Assembly (NCBI RefSeq): GCF_900103125.1
Contig: NZ_FNJV01000011.1
Span: 170,999-234,998, forward strand
Direction: 5' to 3'
Length of the DNA stretch: 64,000 bases
Source: Mucilaginibacter sp. OK268
Lineage (GTDB): Bacteria > Bacteroidota > Bacteroidia > Sphingobacteriales > Sphingobacteriaceae
Positions within the stretch are counted from its first letter, which is position 1. Each line of letters opens with the position of its first letter. The translations under genes and the position numbers were made by a program. Positions 1-9,234 of this stretch are shown here, piece by piece. The notes below the pieces were generated by a model. The model worked only from the letters and a program-made list of their open reading frames with translations. It was not told the DNA's origin and made no database searches.

Positions 1-152
1 AGCAATTGTTTACCCAATACCAACCCTGGGGACATTATTTCCGGTATGCTGATTCGGCATGGTTTAATGTGCCTGTTCTGTTTATCGTTTCTTATTTGTC
101 ATACTATTTGTTTGAGAGCCGCTTTTTAAAACTTAAGAAAAAATTCAACTGA
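1..152 (+). CDS. Acyltransferase family 3-like protein, 3' end only
   Basis: The window opens inside this gene; frame 3 is open from base 3 and ends in TGA at 150-152. The visible 49 residues include a hydrophobic segment with VSYLSYYLFESRFLKLKKKF at the very C-terminus. This is typical of the last transmembrane helix and basic tail of membrane O-acyltransferases of the AT3 family, which acetylate or succinylate surface sugars. It lies directly upstream of glycosyltransferase genes in the same direction, so a role in decorating the same polysaccharide is likely. The identification rests on the tail alone. Confidence 0.6.
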   Translation, partial: QLFTQYQPWGHYFRYADSAWFNVPVLFIVSYLSYYLFESRFLKLKKKFN

Positions 153-159
153 TAATTCC

Positions 160-1737
160 TTGATCATCCAACGAGCAATAGTCTCCACAGACGCCAACCC
201 ACTCTATTATGATTTTTGGCCATTAACTGCAAAAGCATGGGCTAATTTTAAAATAACACCCACTGTAGCCGTTATAGGAAATCTTAATCTTAATTATGAG
301 CATGGCCTGGTGATCAAGGTACCGTTTATTGATAATGTGCCCTCGGGTTTTATAGCCCAGGTTATCCGCTTTATTATACCTTGTCTGTTTCCGCATGAAG
401 TATCTGTTATAGGCGACATCGACATGATCCCCTTAGATAAAACATACTTTACTCAACAAGTGTCGCAGTATAATGATGATAGCGTCATCATTTTTTCGGC
501 GGATGCTTATAAAGATCAAGTCAGGTACCCGATGTGCTATATAGCCGCCAAGGGTAAATTTTTTCAAGAAATTATTGGGTTGAAAGATACCAGCTGGCCA
601 ACAATAAAGGAATTTATAGAGTCCCTGTATGCCTTAGGTTTGAACTGGGAGACCGACGAACTGTTTTTCGCGAAACAATTACATGAATCACCATTGCTAA
701 AAAAAACCATATTTTTAAAAAGAGGCGGATGGGCTCCCTATGCCAGAAAAAGGATAGACAGGGGTAGGTGGCAGTATTCCAAATTAGGATTATTTAATAA
801 CAGATATATTGATGCCCACAGTGTAAGGCCTTTAAACCCCAATCTGGCTAAGCTAAAAACCCTTATCGCGTTTGTTGAAGCAGGCTCTGATCATAAAACT
901 TTCTTTATCCAGTCATTAAAAAAACCGGTTAAGACAGCCTATCTCAGCATTAAACATTTAAAGCAGCTTCTTTTTGATAAAGACCTATACCAGGTTTTAA
1001 AAACCATCCCGGCAAAAGCCTTAAAAACTAAAACCATCGCCTTTACGCTTTACGGCAACGAACCAAGGTATATTGAAAACCTGGATCAAACCCTGGCCTC
1101 CTATCATGAATGGCTGCCCGATTGGCAATGCCGGTTATACATTGGCAGCGATGTAAATGACAAGACCATCCAACTGCTTCTGGATAAACAATGTGAGGTG
1201 ATTGTTATGAAAATGGGGGGAATTGATGCCCGGTATATGAACTGGCGTTTTTTAGCCATGGAGGATAAAACCAAGGACGCCGTTATTATCCGGGATGTTG
1301 ATTCATTTTGTACTTACCGGGAAAAATTAATGATAGAGGAGTGGTTAAATTCCGAGAAGAAATTTCACATCATCCGGGATCATGTGAACCATACCGGTAG
1401 AATTATGGGAGGTATTTGGGGCATAAAAAAAGGGTTGATAGACATTGACATCAAAAAAGAAACCAAAAAACTATTGATGACAAACCAATACGGAATGGAT
1501 ATGGCTTTTTTAAATAAGATCATATATCCGTTGGTTAAGCATGATGCCATGGTGCATGATAGCTTCCCGAGATTTCCTGATGAAGACCCTATAGTTGTGC
1601 CCGTGGATATAAATGCCGGCTTTATTGGTGAAATAAATACCGACCTGACCTTAAGAGATAGGGACCGGGCATTTTTAAATCATTTTGATCAAAGATGCTT
1701 CTCTCTTGAAAATAAAACGATAAATGCTTCTGCCTGA
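160..1737 (+). CDS. Two-domain glycosyltransferase-like protein
   Basis: A 525-residue protein with no signal peptide. Two halves both look like GT-A nucleotide-sugar folds. The N-terminal half has GDIDMIPL with a DxD at residues 86-88. The C-terminal half starts again near residue 290 (KTIAFTLYGNEPRYI) and has IIRDVDSF with a DxD at 379-381, followed by a HIIRDHVNHTGRIMGGIWG stretch seen in capsule-type transferases. No in-frame ATG or GTG lies between the previous in-frame stop and residue 1, so the TTG at 160 is the most likely start, 7 bp after the previous stop. The 3' end overlaps the next gene by 14 bp. The family name and sugar are unknown; the role in polysaccharide synthesis is inferred from motifs and location. 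Confidence 0.7.
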   Translation: MIIQRAIVSTDANPLYYDFWPLTAKAWANFKITPTVAVIGNLNLNYEHGLVIKVPFIDNVPSGFIAQVIRFIIPCLFPHEVSVIGDIDMIPLDKTYFTQQVSQYNDDSVIIFSADAYKDQVRYPMCYIAAKGKFFQEIIGLKDTSWPTIKEFIESLYALGLNWETDELFFAKQLHESPLLKKTIFLKRGGWAPYARKRIDRGRWQYSKLGLFNNRYIDAHSVRPLNPNLAKLKTLIAFVEAGSDHKTFFIQSLKKPVKTAYLSIKHLKQLLFDKDLYQVLKTIPAKALKTKTIAFTLYGNEPRYIENLDQTLASYHEWLPDWQCRLYIGSDVNDKTIQLLLDKQCEVIVMKMGGIDARYMNWRFLAMEDKTKDAVIIRDVDSFCTYREKLMIEEWLNSEKKFHIIRDHVNHTGRIMGGIWGIKKGLIDIDIKKETKKLLMTNQYGMDMAFLNKIIYPLVKHDAMVHDSFPRFPDEDPIVVPVDINAGFIGEINTDLTLRDRDRAFLNHFDQRCFSLENKTINASA

Positions 1738-2647
1738 CCTGCTTCAATACCGTACCGAATTAGAGAAAAATGGAGCGGCGTTTCCCTTGCAAACCGTACC
1801 GTTTACAAAACAGGGTTTGTTAAGTATTTTACCCAAACCGAAAACTGATCAAACAGACTGGCCCTGGGCCGAGGAAGTTCCTCCTGCTCAATATGATGAA
1901 AGGGCAGCATGGCCAAAACTCACCATCGTTACACCTTCTTTTAATCAGGGTCACTTCTTAGAAGAAACCATCCGGTCAGTACTCTTGCAAAACTATCCTA
2001 ACCTGGAATTTATAGTGATTGACGGGGGCAGTACAGATAGCAGTCATGCTATACTGGAAAAATACTCACCCTGGATAAGTTATTGGCAAAGTAAAAAAGA
2101 CAAGGGGCAATCAAACGCTATTAACTTAGGGTTTAGCCTGGCGAGCGGCGACTACTACGCCTGGATAAACAGTGATGATTATTATCTGCAAAATGTGTTT
2201 CAGCTGGTCATTAACACATTTTTAAAATCCCAAACAGATTTTGTTTACGGGTATGCCTTTAATAAAAAGGACAGCAAGTTGGAATTGGTGACTGTGCCAC
2301 CGCTATATGATTACTTTATAAAGATCCCCTCATTACCACAACCAGCTTGTTTTTGGAGTTCAGGCATCCATCAACCCGTTTGGGAAGAGATGTATTGCGC
2401 GCTTGATTATGAGCTGTGGATAAGGCTTGTGAAAGGCAATAAACGCAAACGCATCAGGCAGCCGCTGGCCGTTGCTAATGTTCATGATGATGCCAAGACC
2501 CATGATGATGCTATCAAAATTAAATGGCATGAAGATCATCTAAAAATGTGGTCGGCCGAAGGGCATGGACCAGTACCAGAATGGAAACGAATAGTTTTCC
2601 TGAACCGCATCAGGCTAAAATTATATAAATTATTGAAGATCATTTAA
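1724..2647 (+). CDS. Glycosyltransferase family 2 protein
   Basis: A 307-residue protein. After an 60-residue N-terminal extension comes a classic GT2 core: TIVTPSFNQGHFLEETIRSV, then IVIDGGSTDSS, then a NSDD sequence in the DxD position. This family transfers one sugar from a nucleotide donor at the cytoplasmic face of the membrane. The ATG start at 1724 lies inside the end of the upstream gene (14 bp overlap), which suggests translational coupling. The gene is followed by a gap holding an inverted repeat. Substrate cannot be told from sequence. Confidence 0.88.
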   Translation: MLLPDLLQYRTELEKNGAAFPLQTVPFTKQGLLSILPKPKTDQTDWPWAEEVPPAQYDERAAWPKLTIVTPSFNQGHFLEETIRSVLLQNYPNLEFIVIDGGSTDSSHAILEKYSPWISYWQSKKDKGQSNAINLGFSLASGDYYAWINSDDYYLQNVFQLVINTFLKSQTDFVYGYAFNKKDSKLELVTVPPLYDYFIKIPSLPQPACFWSSGIHQPVWEEMYCALDYELWIRLVKGNKRKRIRQPLAVANVHDDAKTHDDAIKIKWHEDHLKMWSAEGHGPVPEWKRIVFLNRIRLKLYKLLKII

Positions 2648-2790
2648 AAGAGGAATCAAGATATGAGAGAAAAGAAGCAAGATATAAGAGTCAAGAATCA
2701 AGAATCAAGAAAAAAATAGTATGTTGATTTTTTCTTTAATCTTTTTTGCTTAGGTCTTAATTCTTGACTCTTATATCTTGCTTCCTTCCC
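2648..2790. repeat. Inverted repeat, TCAAGAATC family, copy 1
   Basis: The gap between the GT2 and MBOAT genes holds two perfect 25-bp arms at 2674-2698 and 2760-2784 (core gagtcaagaat / attcttgactc), spaced by 61 bp that contain more tcaagaatcaaga units. The transcript would fold into a long stem. No run of T follows the right arm, so it does not look like an intrinsic terminator. Eight copies or split copies of this family occur in the window. Confidence 0.85.
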
Positions 2791-2794
2791 CCCT

Positions 2795-4183
2795 ATGTTA
2801 TTTAACTCGCTTCTGTTCCTGATCTTTTTCCTGGTAGTAACCAGCGCGTATTATCTGCTCACGCCCAAATTACGCTGGGCATGGCTTTTAATGGCCAGCT
2901 GCTACTTTTACATGTATTTTAAACCGGTATATATTTTAATCATACTGTTTACCATTGTAGTTGATTACATAGCAGGTTTATTAATTGAAAAGGCACAAGG
3001 TCATACTAGAAAGTTTTTTTTGCTGGCAAGTATAATAGCTAACGTAGGCGTATTGGCTGTATTTAAGTATTTCGATTTTTTCGCAGGTAACTTCAATTTC
3101 CTGAGCCATAGTTTTAGCGGCCCGCAGATACCCTTGCTTCATATCTTGTTACCCATAGGCTTGTCCTTTCATACTTTCCAGGCCATGAGCTATACCATTG
3201 AGGTTTACCGGGGAAATCAGAAAGCTGAGAAGCATTTTGGTATTTACGCGCTATACGTGCTTTTTTATCCGCAGATGGTTGCCGGGCCAATTGAAAGACC
3301 GCAACATATTTTACCCCAGCTGCATCGCGTAAATAAGTTCAATACTACGGGCTTTATCACCGGTATATTTTTAATAACGATAGGCCTGTTTAAAAAAATG
3401 GTGATCGCCGATCGTTTGGGCTTATATGTTGATCCGGTGTTTAACAACCCGCACGGTCATTCTGCATTTGATCTGCTCGTGGCCGTTTACTTTTTCGCGT
3501 TCCAGATCTATTGTGATTTTAGCGGATACTCAGACATTGCCGTGGGTGCTGCACTAACTTTAGGTATCGAACTGATGCGGAACTTTAACATGCCCTATCT
3601 CGCCAAAAACATTGCGGAGTTTTGGCAGCGCTGGCATATCTCCTTATCAACCTGGTTTCGCGATTATGTTTATATTCCGCTTGGTGGTAGCCGCGTAACT
3701 TTCATGGTCACCTGCATCAATATACTCATTGTATTTATTATCAGCGGTTTGTGGCATGGCGCCAACTGGAAATACCTGGTATGGGGTTTAATACATGGCT
3801 TGTTGCTTATAGGCTACCAGCTATTAAAAAAGCTGAAAATTAATATAAAGGGGCTTAGCTATCTCAAATGGATACTCACCTTTAACCTGGTTTGCCTGGC
3901 ATGGATATTTTTCAGGGCCAATACGGTTACCGAAGGCTTTTTCATTCTAAATAAGATCTTCACTTTAACTGCCTTCCATTATACTGCTGCGCATATTATG
4001 CCATGGAACGAGCTTTTCTATTGCATATTCATTATACTGGCTCTGTTAGCGGGCGAGTGGTACCTGCAGCGTAAAGCGCTGTGGTCAAACCGGGGCATGT
4101 TGTTTACAACGGCCATTTTATGTATTGCCTGTTATTTCCTGGGTATATTTAATGAGGCCCAGTTCATATATTTTCAGTTTTGA
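2795..4183 (+). CDS. MBOAT family O-acyltransferase (AlgI/DltB-like)
   Basis: A 462-residue polytopic membrane protein with many hydrophobic helices. It carries the two hallmark MBOAT regions: WQRWHISLSTWFRDY (His281) and SGLWHGANW with the likely catalytic His321. MBOAT proteins of this kind pass acyl groups, usually acetyl, across the membrane for O-acetylation of alginate, cellulose, teichoic acid or other exopolysaccharides. The next gene encodes an SGNH protein that starts on its stop codon, the usual partner arrangement. It therefore probably forms the membrane half of a polysaccharide O-acetylation machine. Confidence 0.92.
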   Translation: MLFNSLLFLIFFLVVTSAYYLLTPKLRWAWLLMASCYFYMYFKPVYILIILFTIVVDYIAGLLIEKAQGHTRKFFLLASIIANVGVLAVFKYFDFFAGNFNFLSHSFSGPQIPLLHILLPIGLSFHTFQAMSYTIEVYRGNQKAEKHFGIYALYVLFYPQMVAGPIERPQHILPQLHRVNKFNTTGFITGIFLITIGLFKKMVIADRLGLYVDPVFNNPHGHSAFDLLVAVYFFAFQIYCDFSGYSDIAVGAALTLGIELMRNFNMPYLAKNIAEFWQRWHISLSTWFRDYVYIPLGGSRVTFMVTCINILIVFIISGLWHGANWKYLVWGLIHGLLLIGYQLLKKLKINIKGLSYLKWILTFNLVCLAWIFFRANTVTEGFFILNKIFTLTAFHYTAAHIMPWNELFYCIFIILALLAGEWYLQRKALWSNRGMLFTTAILCIACYFLGIFNEAQFIYFQF

Positions 4184-5244
4184 TGAAGAAGATCACTAGC
4201 ATATTGGTATTGGCTTGTAGTACACTCGTACTATTGGCAGCCATGAACCAGTCGTTCATCAACCGCATTAAACAGGATAGATATTTTGATCATTTAAATA
4301 ATGCACACACCACCAGATCATTATATCAACGCATTTTTGTAAGATCAGACCGCTGGGCATATGGCGATCTTTATGGTTTATGCTATTTACCCCAATACCG
4401 GTTTAAGCTGGAGGCTTTTAAAAAATATAATCCCAGAAACAGCAGAAACTCTCAAAATCGGATCCTTTATATTATTGGCGATAGTTTCCTGGCTGATAAA
4501 ACTTTGGCCGGAGCATTTGATGGCTTCGACAATGTTATTTTCGTAGACAGGAGGTTCCACTTCGGCCCTATCCAATTAGACAGCACCCAGCAAAATTTCC
4601 TGATCATGGAATTTGCGGAACGTAATCTTAACAGCTATAATATTGACAAAACCAACGCAATAAAAGCCGATACCCCTGCGCCACTTTCTTTGATGAACAG
4701 ATTAGGAAACATCATTTTTAACAAAGACCTGAGCCGTAACCTGGAACTCTTACTATTTGACGATAAATTATTTACGTCGATAAAGGAATTAAAAGCTTCG
4801 CTCAACTACAATTTATTTGGCCGGGTAGCAAAAGAAGTTGCGGTGAGTACCGACAAAAAAAGGTTATTATTAAACATCACCGTTGATACCAATGATACCC
4901 ATTCGGCATTCAGATATAAAACCGCCCGGCAAATTGATAGCATAACGACAAACCTTAAAGAAGCTCAAAATTACTACGAGGGTATCGGGTTTAAAAAAGT
5001 ATTTTTAAGCATCGTCCCTAATCCGGTGTCGGTTTATGACGAAAACCGCATGCCGTATAATCATCTGCTGGAACGGGTAGAGCAACAAACAGACCTGCCC
5101 CTCATCAGCATCTATAAAACATTTAAGACTGATAAATATAATCTATACTTTTTAAGCGACGCGCATTGGAATCCATTGGGCTTTGATACCTGGGTAGAGC
5201 AGGTAAATAAAACTTTAAAAAGCGATGATGAAAGAAATCACTAA
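4183..5244 (+). CDS. SGNH-like protein, putative polysaccharide O-acetyltransferase partner of the MBOAT protein
   Basis: A 353-residue protein starting at an ATG that shares its A with the TGA stop of the MBOAT gene (TGATG). An N-terminal hydrophobic segment (residues 4-20) suggests a signal anchor. Serine-hydrolase motifs are IIGDSF (GDS at 99-101) and, near the C-terminus, SDAHWNPLG, where Asp and His would complete the Ser-His-Asp triad. This matches the AlgJ/AlgX/DltD idea of a periplasmic protein that receives acyl groups from MBOAT and puts them on sugar. A TTG one codon upstream is possible but less likely as start. Confidence 0.75.
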   Translation: MKKITSILVLACSTLVLLAAMNQSFINRIKQDRYFDHLNNAHTTRSLYQRIFVRSDRWAYGDLYGLCYLPQYRFKLEAFKKYNPRNSRNSQNRILYIIGDSFLADKTLAGAFDGFDNVIFVDRRFHFGPIQLDSTQQNFLIMEFAERNLNSYNIDKTNAIKADTPAPLSLMNRLGNIIFNKDLSRNLELLLFDDKLFTSIKELKASLNYNLFGRVAKEVAVSTDKKRLLLNITVDTNDTHSAFRYKTARQIDSITTNLKEAQNYYEGIGFKKVFLSIVPNPVSVYDENRMPYNHLLERVEQQTDLPLISIYKTFKTDKYNLYFLSDAHWNPLGFDTWVEQVNKTLKSDDERNH

Positions 5245-5261
5245 TTCAATAATTACTTGGG

Positions 5262-6473
5262 ATGACCATTGGTTTAGTTACACCTTATTACCCGGATAAA
5301 CAAACTTATAACAGTGGTATAGCTAATCATTTTTCCATTCTGGCTAATACCCTGGCGCAGCAGGGTCATCGTGTGGTTGTTTTGCATGTAAGGCCTTCTT
5401 ATGGAGATAACGATAACATCCGAAGTCAACAGGTTACCCCTTTAATAACAGTATTAACTTATCCTATAACATTACCGGCTTATTTCCATAAACTTTTCAA
5501 AAACAAATGGGCCGTGCTCGATTTTCTACTCAAGCTACGGTGCATGCTGACCACCTTTAAAAACCTGAACAGCATCATCAAAGAATATCAGCTTGATATT
5601 ATTGAAACAACCAATTATTATTCGCTGTGCTATTTTAATCTGTTAACAAAAAAACCTCAAGTACCTGTTGTTGTACGGGTGAGCACAACGTTCTTGCAAA
5701 TAATGGAGGAGTACTATCCGTTTAAGTCGCGCCTTCAAAAAAAGCTGGGGCGAATGGAAATAGCGATGCTAAAAAAAAGTAAATATCTGGTTACCCATAC
5801 CCATCATCACGCGGCTGAAATGGAAAGGTTGTATGGTATTAGTACCGCTAGCTTCCATATCATTCCACATGGCATTCCGCTACCTGTTTTGTCGCCGGCT
5901 CCAACTAAAAATAGCGATCAAATTGAAATATTGTTTGTGGGTCGTTTTGAATACAGAAAAGGCATCGATTTATTATTAGCAGCAATACCTTATGTATTGG
6001 AAAAATATAAAAAGGTAGTTTTTAAACTGATCGGTACCGATAAGGATAATTTTTACGAAAACACTTTTCGTAATCAATACCCTGGTTATTTAGATAAAAT
6101 TATGTTTTATGGTTTAACGAGTTCTGAGGATATAAAAAGGGCTTATGCCGGTTGTGATATTTTTGTAGCCCCCTCGCGATACGAGTCGTTCGGGCTGATA
6201 TATATTGAGGCCATGAGTTATGGAAAACCTGTTATCGGCTTAAAAGCGGGTGGGGCAATGGATATTATCAAAGATAACTACAATGGTTTATTAGCCGAAC
6301 CGGAGAATGTACAAAGCCTTGTTCATCAACTGTCCAGTCTCGTAGAAAATCATGAGCTGAGAAAAGAATTGGGCACAAATGCCCGAAAAACGGTTGAGGA
6401 TAAATTCTCAGATGAAGAACTGGCCTCTAATTCAATAGCCTATTACCAGGAGGTGATCAACAAATTAATTTGA
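5262..6473 (+). CDS. Glycosyltransferase family 4 protein
   Basis: A 403-residue GT-B fold retaining glycosyltransferase. It begins MTIGLVTPYYPDK with a glycine-rich nucleotide-side loop. The C-terminal half has LFVGRFEYRKGIDLLL and the EX7E motif ESFGLIYIEAMSYG that binds the donor sugar nucleotide. It acts at the cytoplasmic membrane in assembly of the polysaccharide repeat unit. It starts 17 bp after the SGNH gene, and its TGA overlaps the ATG of the next GT2 gene. Acceptor and sugar are unknown. Confidence 0.9.
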   Translation: MTIGLVTPYYPDKQTYNSGIANHFSILANTLAQQGHRVVVLHVRPSYGDNDNIRSQQVTPLITVLTYPITLPAYFHKLFKNKWAVLDFLLKLRCMLTTFKNLNSIIKEYQLDIIETTNYYSLCYFNLLTKKPQVPVVVRVSTTFLQIMEEYYPFKSRLQKKLGRMEIAMLKKSKYLVTHTHHHAAEMERLYGISTASFHIIPHGIPLPVLSPAPTKNSDQIEILFVGRFEYRKGIDLLLAAIPYVLEKYKKVVFKLIGTDKDNFYENTFRNQYPGYLDKIMFYGLTSSEDIKRAYAGCDIFVAPSRYESFGLIYIEAMSYGKPVIGLKAGGAMDIIKDNYNGLLAEPENVQSLVHQLSSLVENHELRKELGTNARKTVEDKFSDEELASNSIAYYQEVINKLI

Positions 6474-7384
6474 TGGAAATCTCGGTTATTATTTGTACTT
6501 ATAATCCCCATTTAAAAAGGCTTGATCAAACGCTTTCATCCTTGCGAAAGCAATCATTGGATGCTTTGTCATGGGAACTCATCATTGTAGATAATAATTC
6601 TTCCAACGAATTTGATACTCATCTTGATCTCAGTTCTTTTCCAAATTCCAGTATTGTCAAAGAACAGCGGCAAGGCCTTACTTATGCCCGGCTTAAAGGA
6701 TTTGACGAGGCTAAAGGAGCGATCATTATTATGGTTGATGATGACAATATCCTTCAAAGCGATTATCTGGAAACAACCTTAAATATATTTAAAGATCATC
6801 CCCAAATAGGTTCGGCAGGGGGTAAATCGCTGCCGGAATTTGAATGCGAGACACCAGCCTGGTTAACCGAGTTTTACGGCAACCTGGCACTGCGAGATCT
6901 GGGCAATGATACCATCATTAAAAAATGGGAAAGCAGTTATCCTAATGTCGCTCCTATCGGCGCTGGTATGGCCATCAGAAAGCTTGCGCTGCAATCATAC
7001 ATCGATGCCGTGACTACTGATAAAAGTATTATAACCGACCGGACCGATACCTCCCTAACATCAGGAGGAGACAATGAGATCAATATCCAGATTTTAAAAT
7101 CGGGTTGGGAGATCGGATATTTTCCCGAACTGGTTCTTCAGCATATTATTCCAAAAGAAAGGATGCAGATAAAATACCTGGCCAGGTTGCTCCGGGATAC
7201 CAACAGATCCTGGGTACAATTGCTGGACAAACACCACATCAACCCATGGAAAACTATCAGTAAACAAACGCTGTTACTCCGGAAAATAAAAGCGTACCTC
7301 ACTTATAAGGCCTGGAAAAACGAGGTTCATTTTATTAAATGGCAGGGAGCCTGCGGCATGCTGGAAGGAAGGGTAAAACCATAA
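6473..7384 (+). CDS. Glycosyltransferase family 2 protein
   Basis: A 303-residue GT2 protein: MEISVIICTYNPHLKRLDQT at the N-terminus, IIVDNNSS, then MVDDDNILQ as the DxD region. The ATG at 6473 overlaps the TGA of the previous gene; a TTG three bases earlier is an alternative. The C-terminal part is basic and aromatic-rich, as in membrane-associated GT2 enzymes. The next gene starts on its stop codon (TAATG), so this is a tightly coupled operon. Confidence 0.9.
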   Translation: MEISVIICTYNPHLKRLDQTLSSLRKQSLDALSWELIIVDNNSSNEFDTHLDLSSFPNSSIVKEQRQGLTYARLKGFDEAKGAIIIMVDDDNILQSDYLETTLNIFKDHPQIGSAGGKSLPEFECETPAWLTEFYGNLALRDLGNDTIIKKWESSYPNVAPIGAGMAIRKLALQSYIDAVTTDKSIITDRTDTSLTSGGDNEINIQILKSGWEIGYFPELVLQHIIPKERMQIKYLARLLRDTNRSWVQLLDKHHINPWKTISKQTLLLRKIKAYLTYKAWKNEVHFIKWQGACGMLEGRVKP

Positions 7385-8304
7385 TGTTACAGCAAATTAT
7401 TAATGTACTCTACCGGCATCCTTTATCCCAACTAAAAAGGTATAGGCGCTTCGGGGGATATTTTAGCTATCGTGCCATGATGCGTGGCAGCCGGCAAATG
7501 ATGGAGGCATCTTCACAGTTGCCACCCGTTCATTGCTACGCTCACGGTCTGCCCGTTTATTTTTTAACTGGTAAAAACTACCTCTATCAAACTTTATTTT
7601 GTATCCGATCATTGGTAAAATTCAGCAACGAAGAGTTTCAGTTTATACTGGTTGATGACGGCAGCTTTGATAGTACACTTGTTGCCCAAATTCAAAAACA
7701 ACTTCCGGGTTGTACCATTGTTATGCAGGATGAAGTAGATAAAAATTTGCAGCAACTTTTACCACCGCAACAGTACCCCCATCTATATCAAAAGCGAAAA
7801 GTATATCCCCATTTAAAAAAGCTAACGGATATCCATACCCTTACCGGCTCTGATTGGAAACTGGTATTGGATTCTGATATGTTGTTTTGGGATACACCTC
7901 AGGAGATCATTCAATGGCTAAAAAAACCGGAGCAGCCTATACATATGGTAGATTGTGTAGAAAGCTATGGTTATTCCAAACAGCTTATGGAAAAACTGAG
8001 CGGTCACCCTATTCCCTCCCTGCTTAATGTGGGAGCTATCGGCTTAAACAGTACCGAAATCAATTGGTCGGCACTGGATAATTGGGTGCATGTTTTGGAA
8101 GAAAAAGAGGGCGCCTGTTATTACCTGGAACAAGCCTTAACAGCCATGCTTATCGGTGAGCAACAATCAACTATTTTGGATAAGGATCAATATAAAGTAA
8201 ACCCCTCCCTGGGCGATGCTAAACCACCTGTTCTTCACCATTACGTGGACCTTTCCAAAAAATATTATTACACACAGGCCTGGAAAAAACTAATCAATTA
8301 TTAA
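7384..8304 (+). CDS. Glycosyltransferase-like protein (GT-A, DSD motif), first of a tandem pair
   Basis: A 306-residue protein starting at the ATG that overlaps the previous TAA; a longer reading frame from 7339 would only overlap the upstream gene. It has VYFLTGKNYLYQTLFCIRSL, ILVDDGSFDS and LVLDSDMLFWD with the metal-binding DSD at residues 163-165. The pattern resembles GT-A enzymes of the GT8 or lipopolysaccharide-transferase type. The next gene is a paralogue of the same length with the DSD at the same positions. Donor and acceptor are unknown. Confidence 0.75.
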   Translation: MLQQIINVLYRHPLSQLKRYRRFGGYFSYRAMMRGSRQMMEASSQLPPVHCYAHGLPVYFLTGKNYLYQTLFCIRSLVKFSNEEFQFILVDDGSFDSTLVAQIQKQLPGCTIVMQDEVDKNLQQLLPPQQYPHLYQKRKVYPHLKKLTDIHTLTGSDWKLVLDSDMLFWDTPQEIIQWLKKPEQPIHMVDCVESYGYSKQLMEKLSGHPIPSLLNVGAIGLNSTEINWSALDNWVHVLEEKEGACYYLEQALTAMLIGEQQSTILDKDQYKVNPSLGDAKPPVLHHYVDLSKKYYYTQAWKKLINY

Positions 8305-9234
8305 ATGGGTATCGGAAAACTAGTCTACAAAGTATTTTTTAAACCAACGTTACCTATCAGGTACCATATTACTCATTTTGGCATAATGGGTTGGTATAAG
8401 TTGCACAAAGGCGAGCAGCAAATGAAAAAAGCAGCCATGAACATTACCTCTATCGCCTTAACTGATGATTATATATTAGAGGTGTGCTATTTAACTGGCA
8501 ACAAATACTGGCATCAAACCATTTTTTGCGCCCAATCGCTTGCCAAAATTTTACATGGAGCTGTTAAAATAAACATATATTCCGACGGAACATTAAGTCC
8601 AACACAGGAAGCTTTTATTGCACGAGCTATTCCCGGCGTCAACATTGTTGCAGAAAAAACTATTGATGAGCATCTTGATCAATTTCTTCCGGCTGCTCAA
8701 TTTCCTACCTTGCATTATTTGAGAAAATGGCACCCAGTTTACAAGCGGCTAATAGATATTCATGTTACCCCAACATGGGCCATACATTTGGATAGTGATA
8801 TGCTTTTTTTTGATCGCCCGCAACAGATTATAGACGCATATCAAAACAAAGCAGCCATTTATATGGAAGAGCTTTTGGATAATTCCTATTTTGTTGATGA
8901 TGACAAAAACTTAAAAGACAAACATGGCATCAATTGCATAAGCCATGTAAACGGAGGTATCATTGCCTATAACGGCGATATAGATTACACCGACCTGGAA
9001 GAAAAAGCAAAAACTTTACTGGACCATTATCATCATAGAGGACCGGGCCGGGCCGAACAAACCTTACTGAGCTATTTGTTATGTAATCAAAATGCTACGC
9101 CATTGGATAAACACCGATACCCTATATTTTACGACAGTAAAATTGAACTGAATGATTCACAAATTGTACGTCATTATATATACAAAGCCAAACTACCGTA
9201 CTTTACTTCTGAATGGAAAAAAATACGCCCTTAG
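8305..9234 (+). CDS. Glycosyltransferase-like protein (GT-A, DSD motif), second of a tandem pair
   Basis: A 309-residue protein starting directly after the stop of its paralogue. Shared landmarks are CYLTGNKYWHQTIFCAQSL, NIYSDGT and AIHLDSDMLFFD, with DSD again at residues 163-165. Outside these blocks the two proteins differ clearly, so the duplication is old and the specificity has probably diverged. The end overlaps the next GT2 gene by 22 bp. Confidence 0.75.
   Translation: MGIGKLVYKVFFKPTLPIRYHITHFGIMGWYKLHKGEQQMKKAAMNITSIALTDDYILEVCYLTGNKYWHQTIFCAQSLAKILHGAVKINIYSDGTLSPTQEAFIARAIPGVNIVAEKTIDEHLDQFLPAAQFPTLHYLRKWHPVYKRLIDIHVTPTWAIHLDSDMLFFDRPQQIIDAYQNKAAIYMEELLDNSYFVDDDKNLKDKHGINCISHVNGGIIAYNGDIDYTDLEEKAKTLLDHYHHRGPGRAEQTLLSYLLCNQNATPLDKHRYPIFYDSKIELNDSQIVRHYIYKAKLPYFTSEWKKIRP

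Noticed and set aside
2648..2790. Possible CRISPR-like array of tcaagaatcaaga units
   Set aside because: Units are 7-8 bp, contiguous and arranged as inverted arms, with no spacers and no cas genes.
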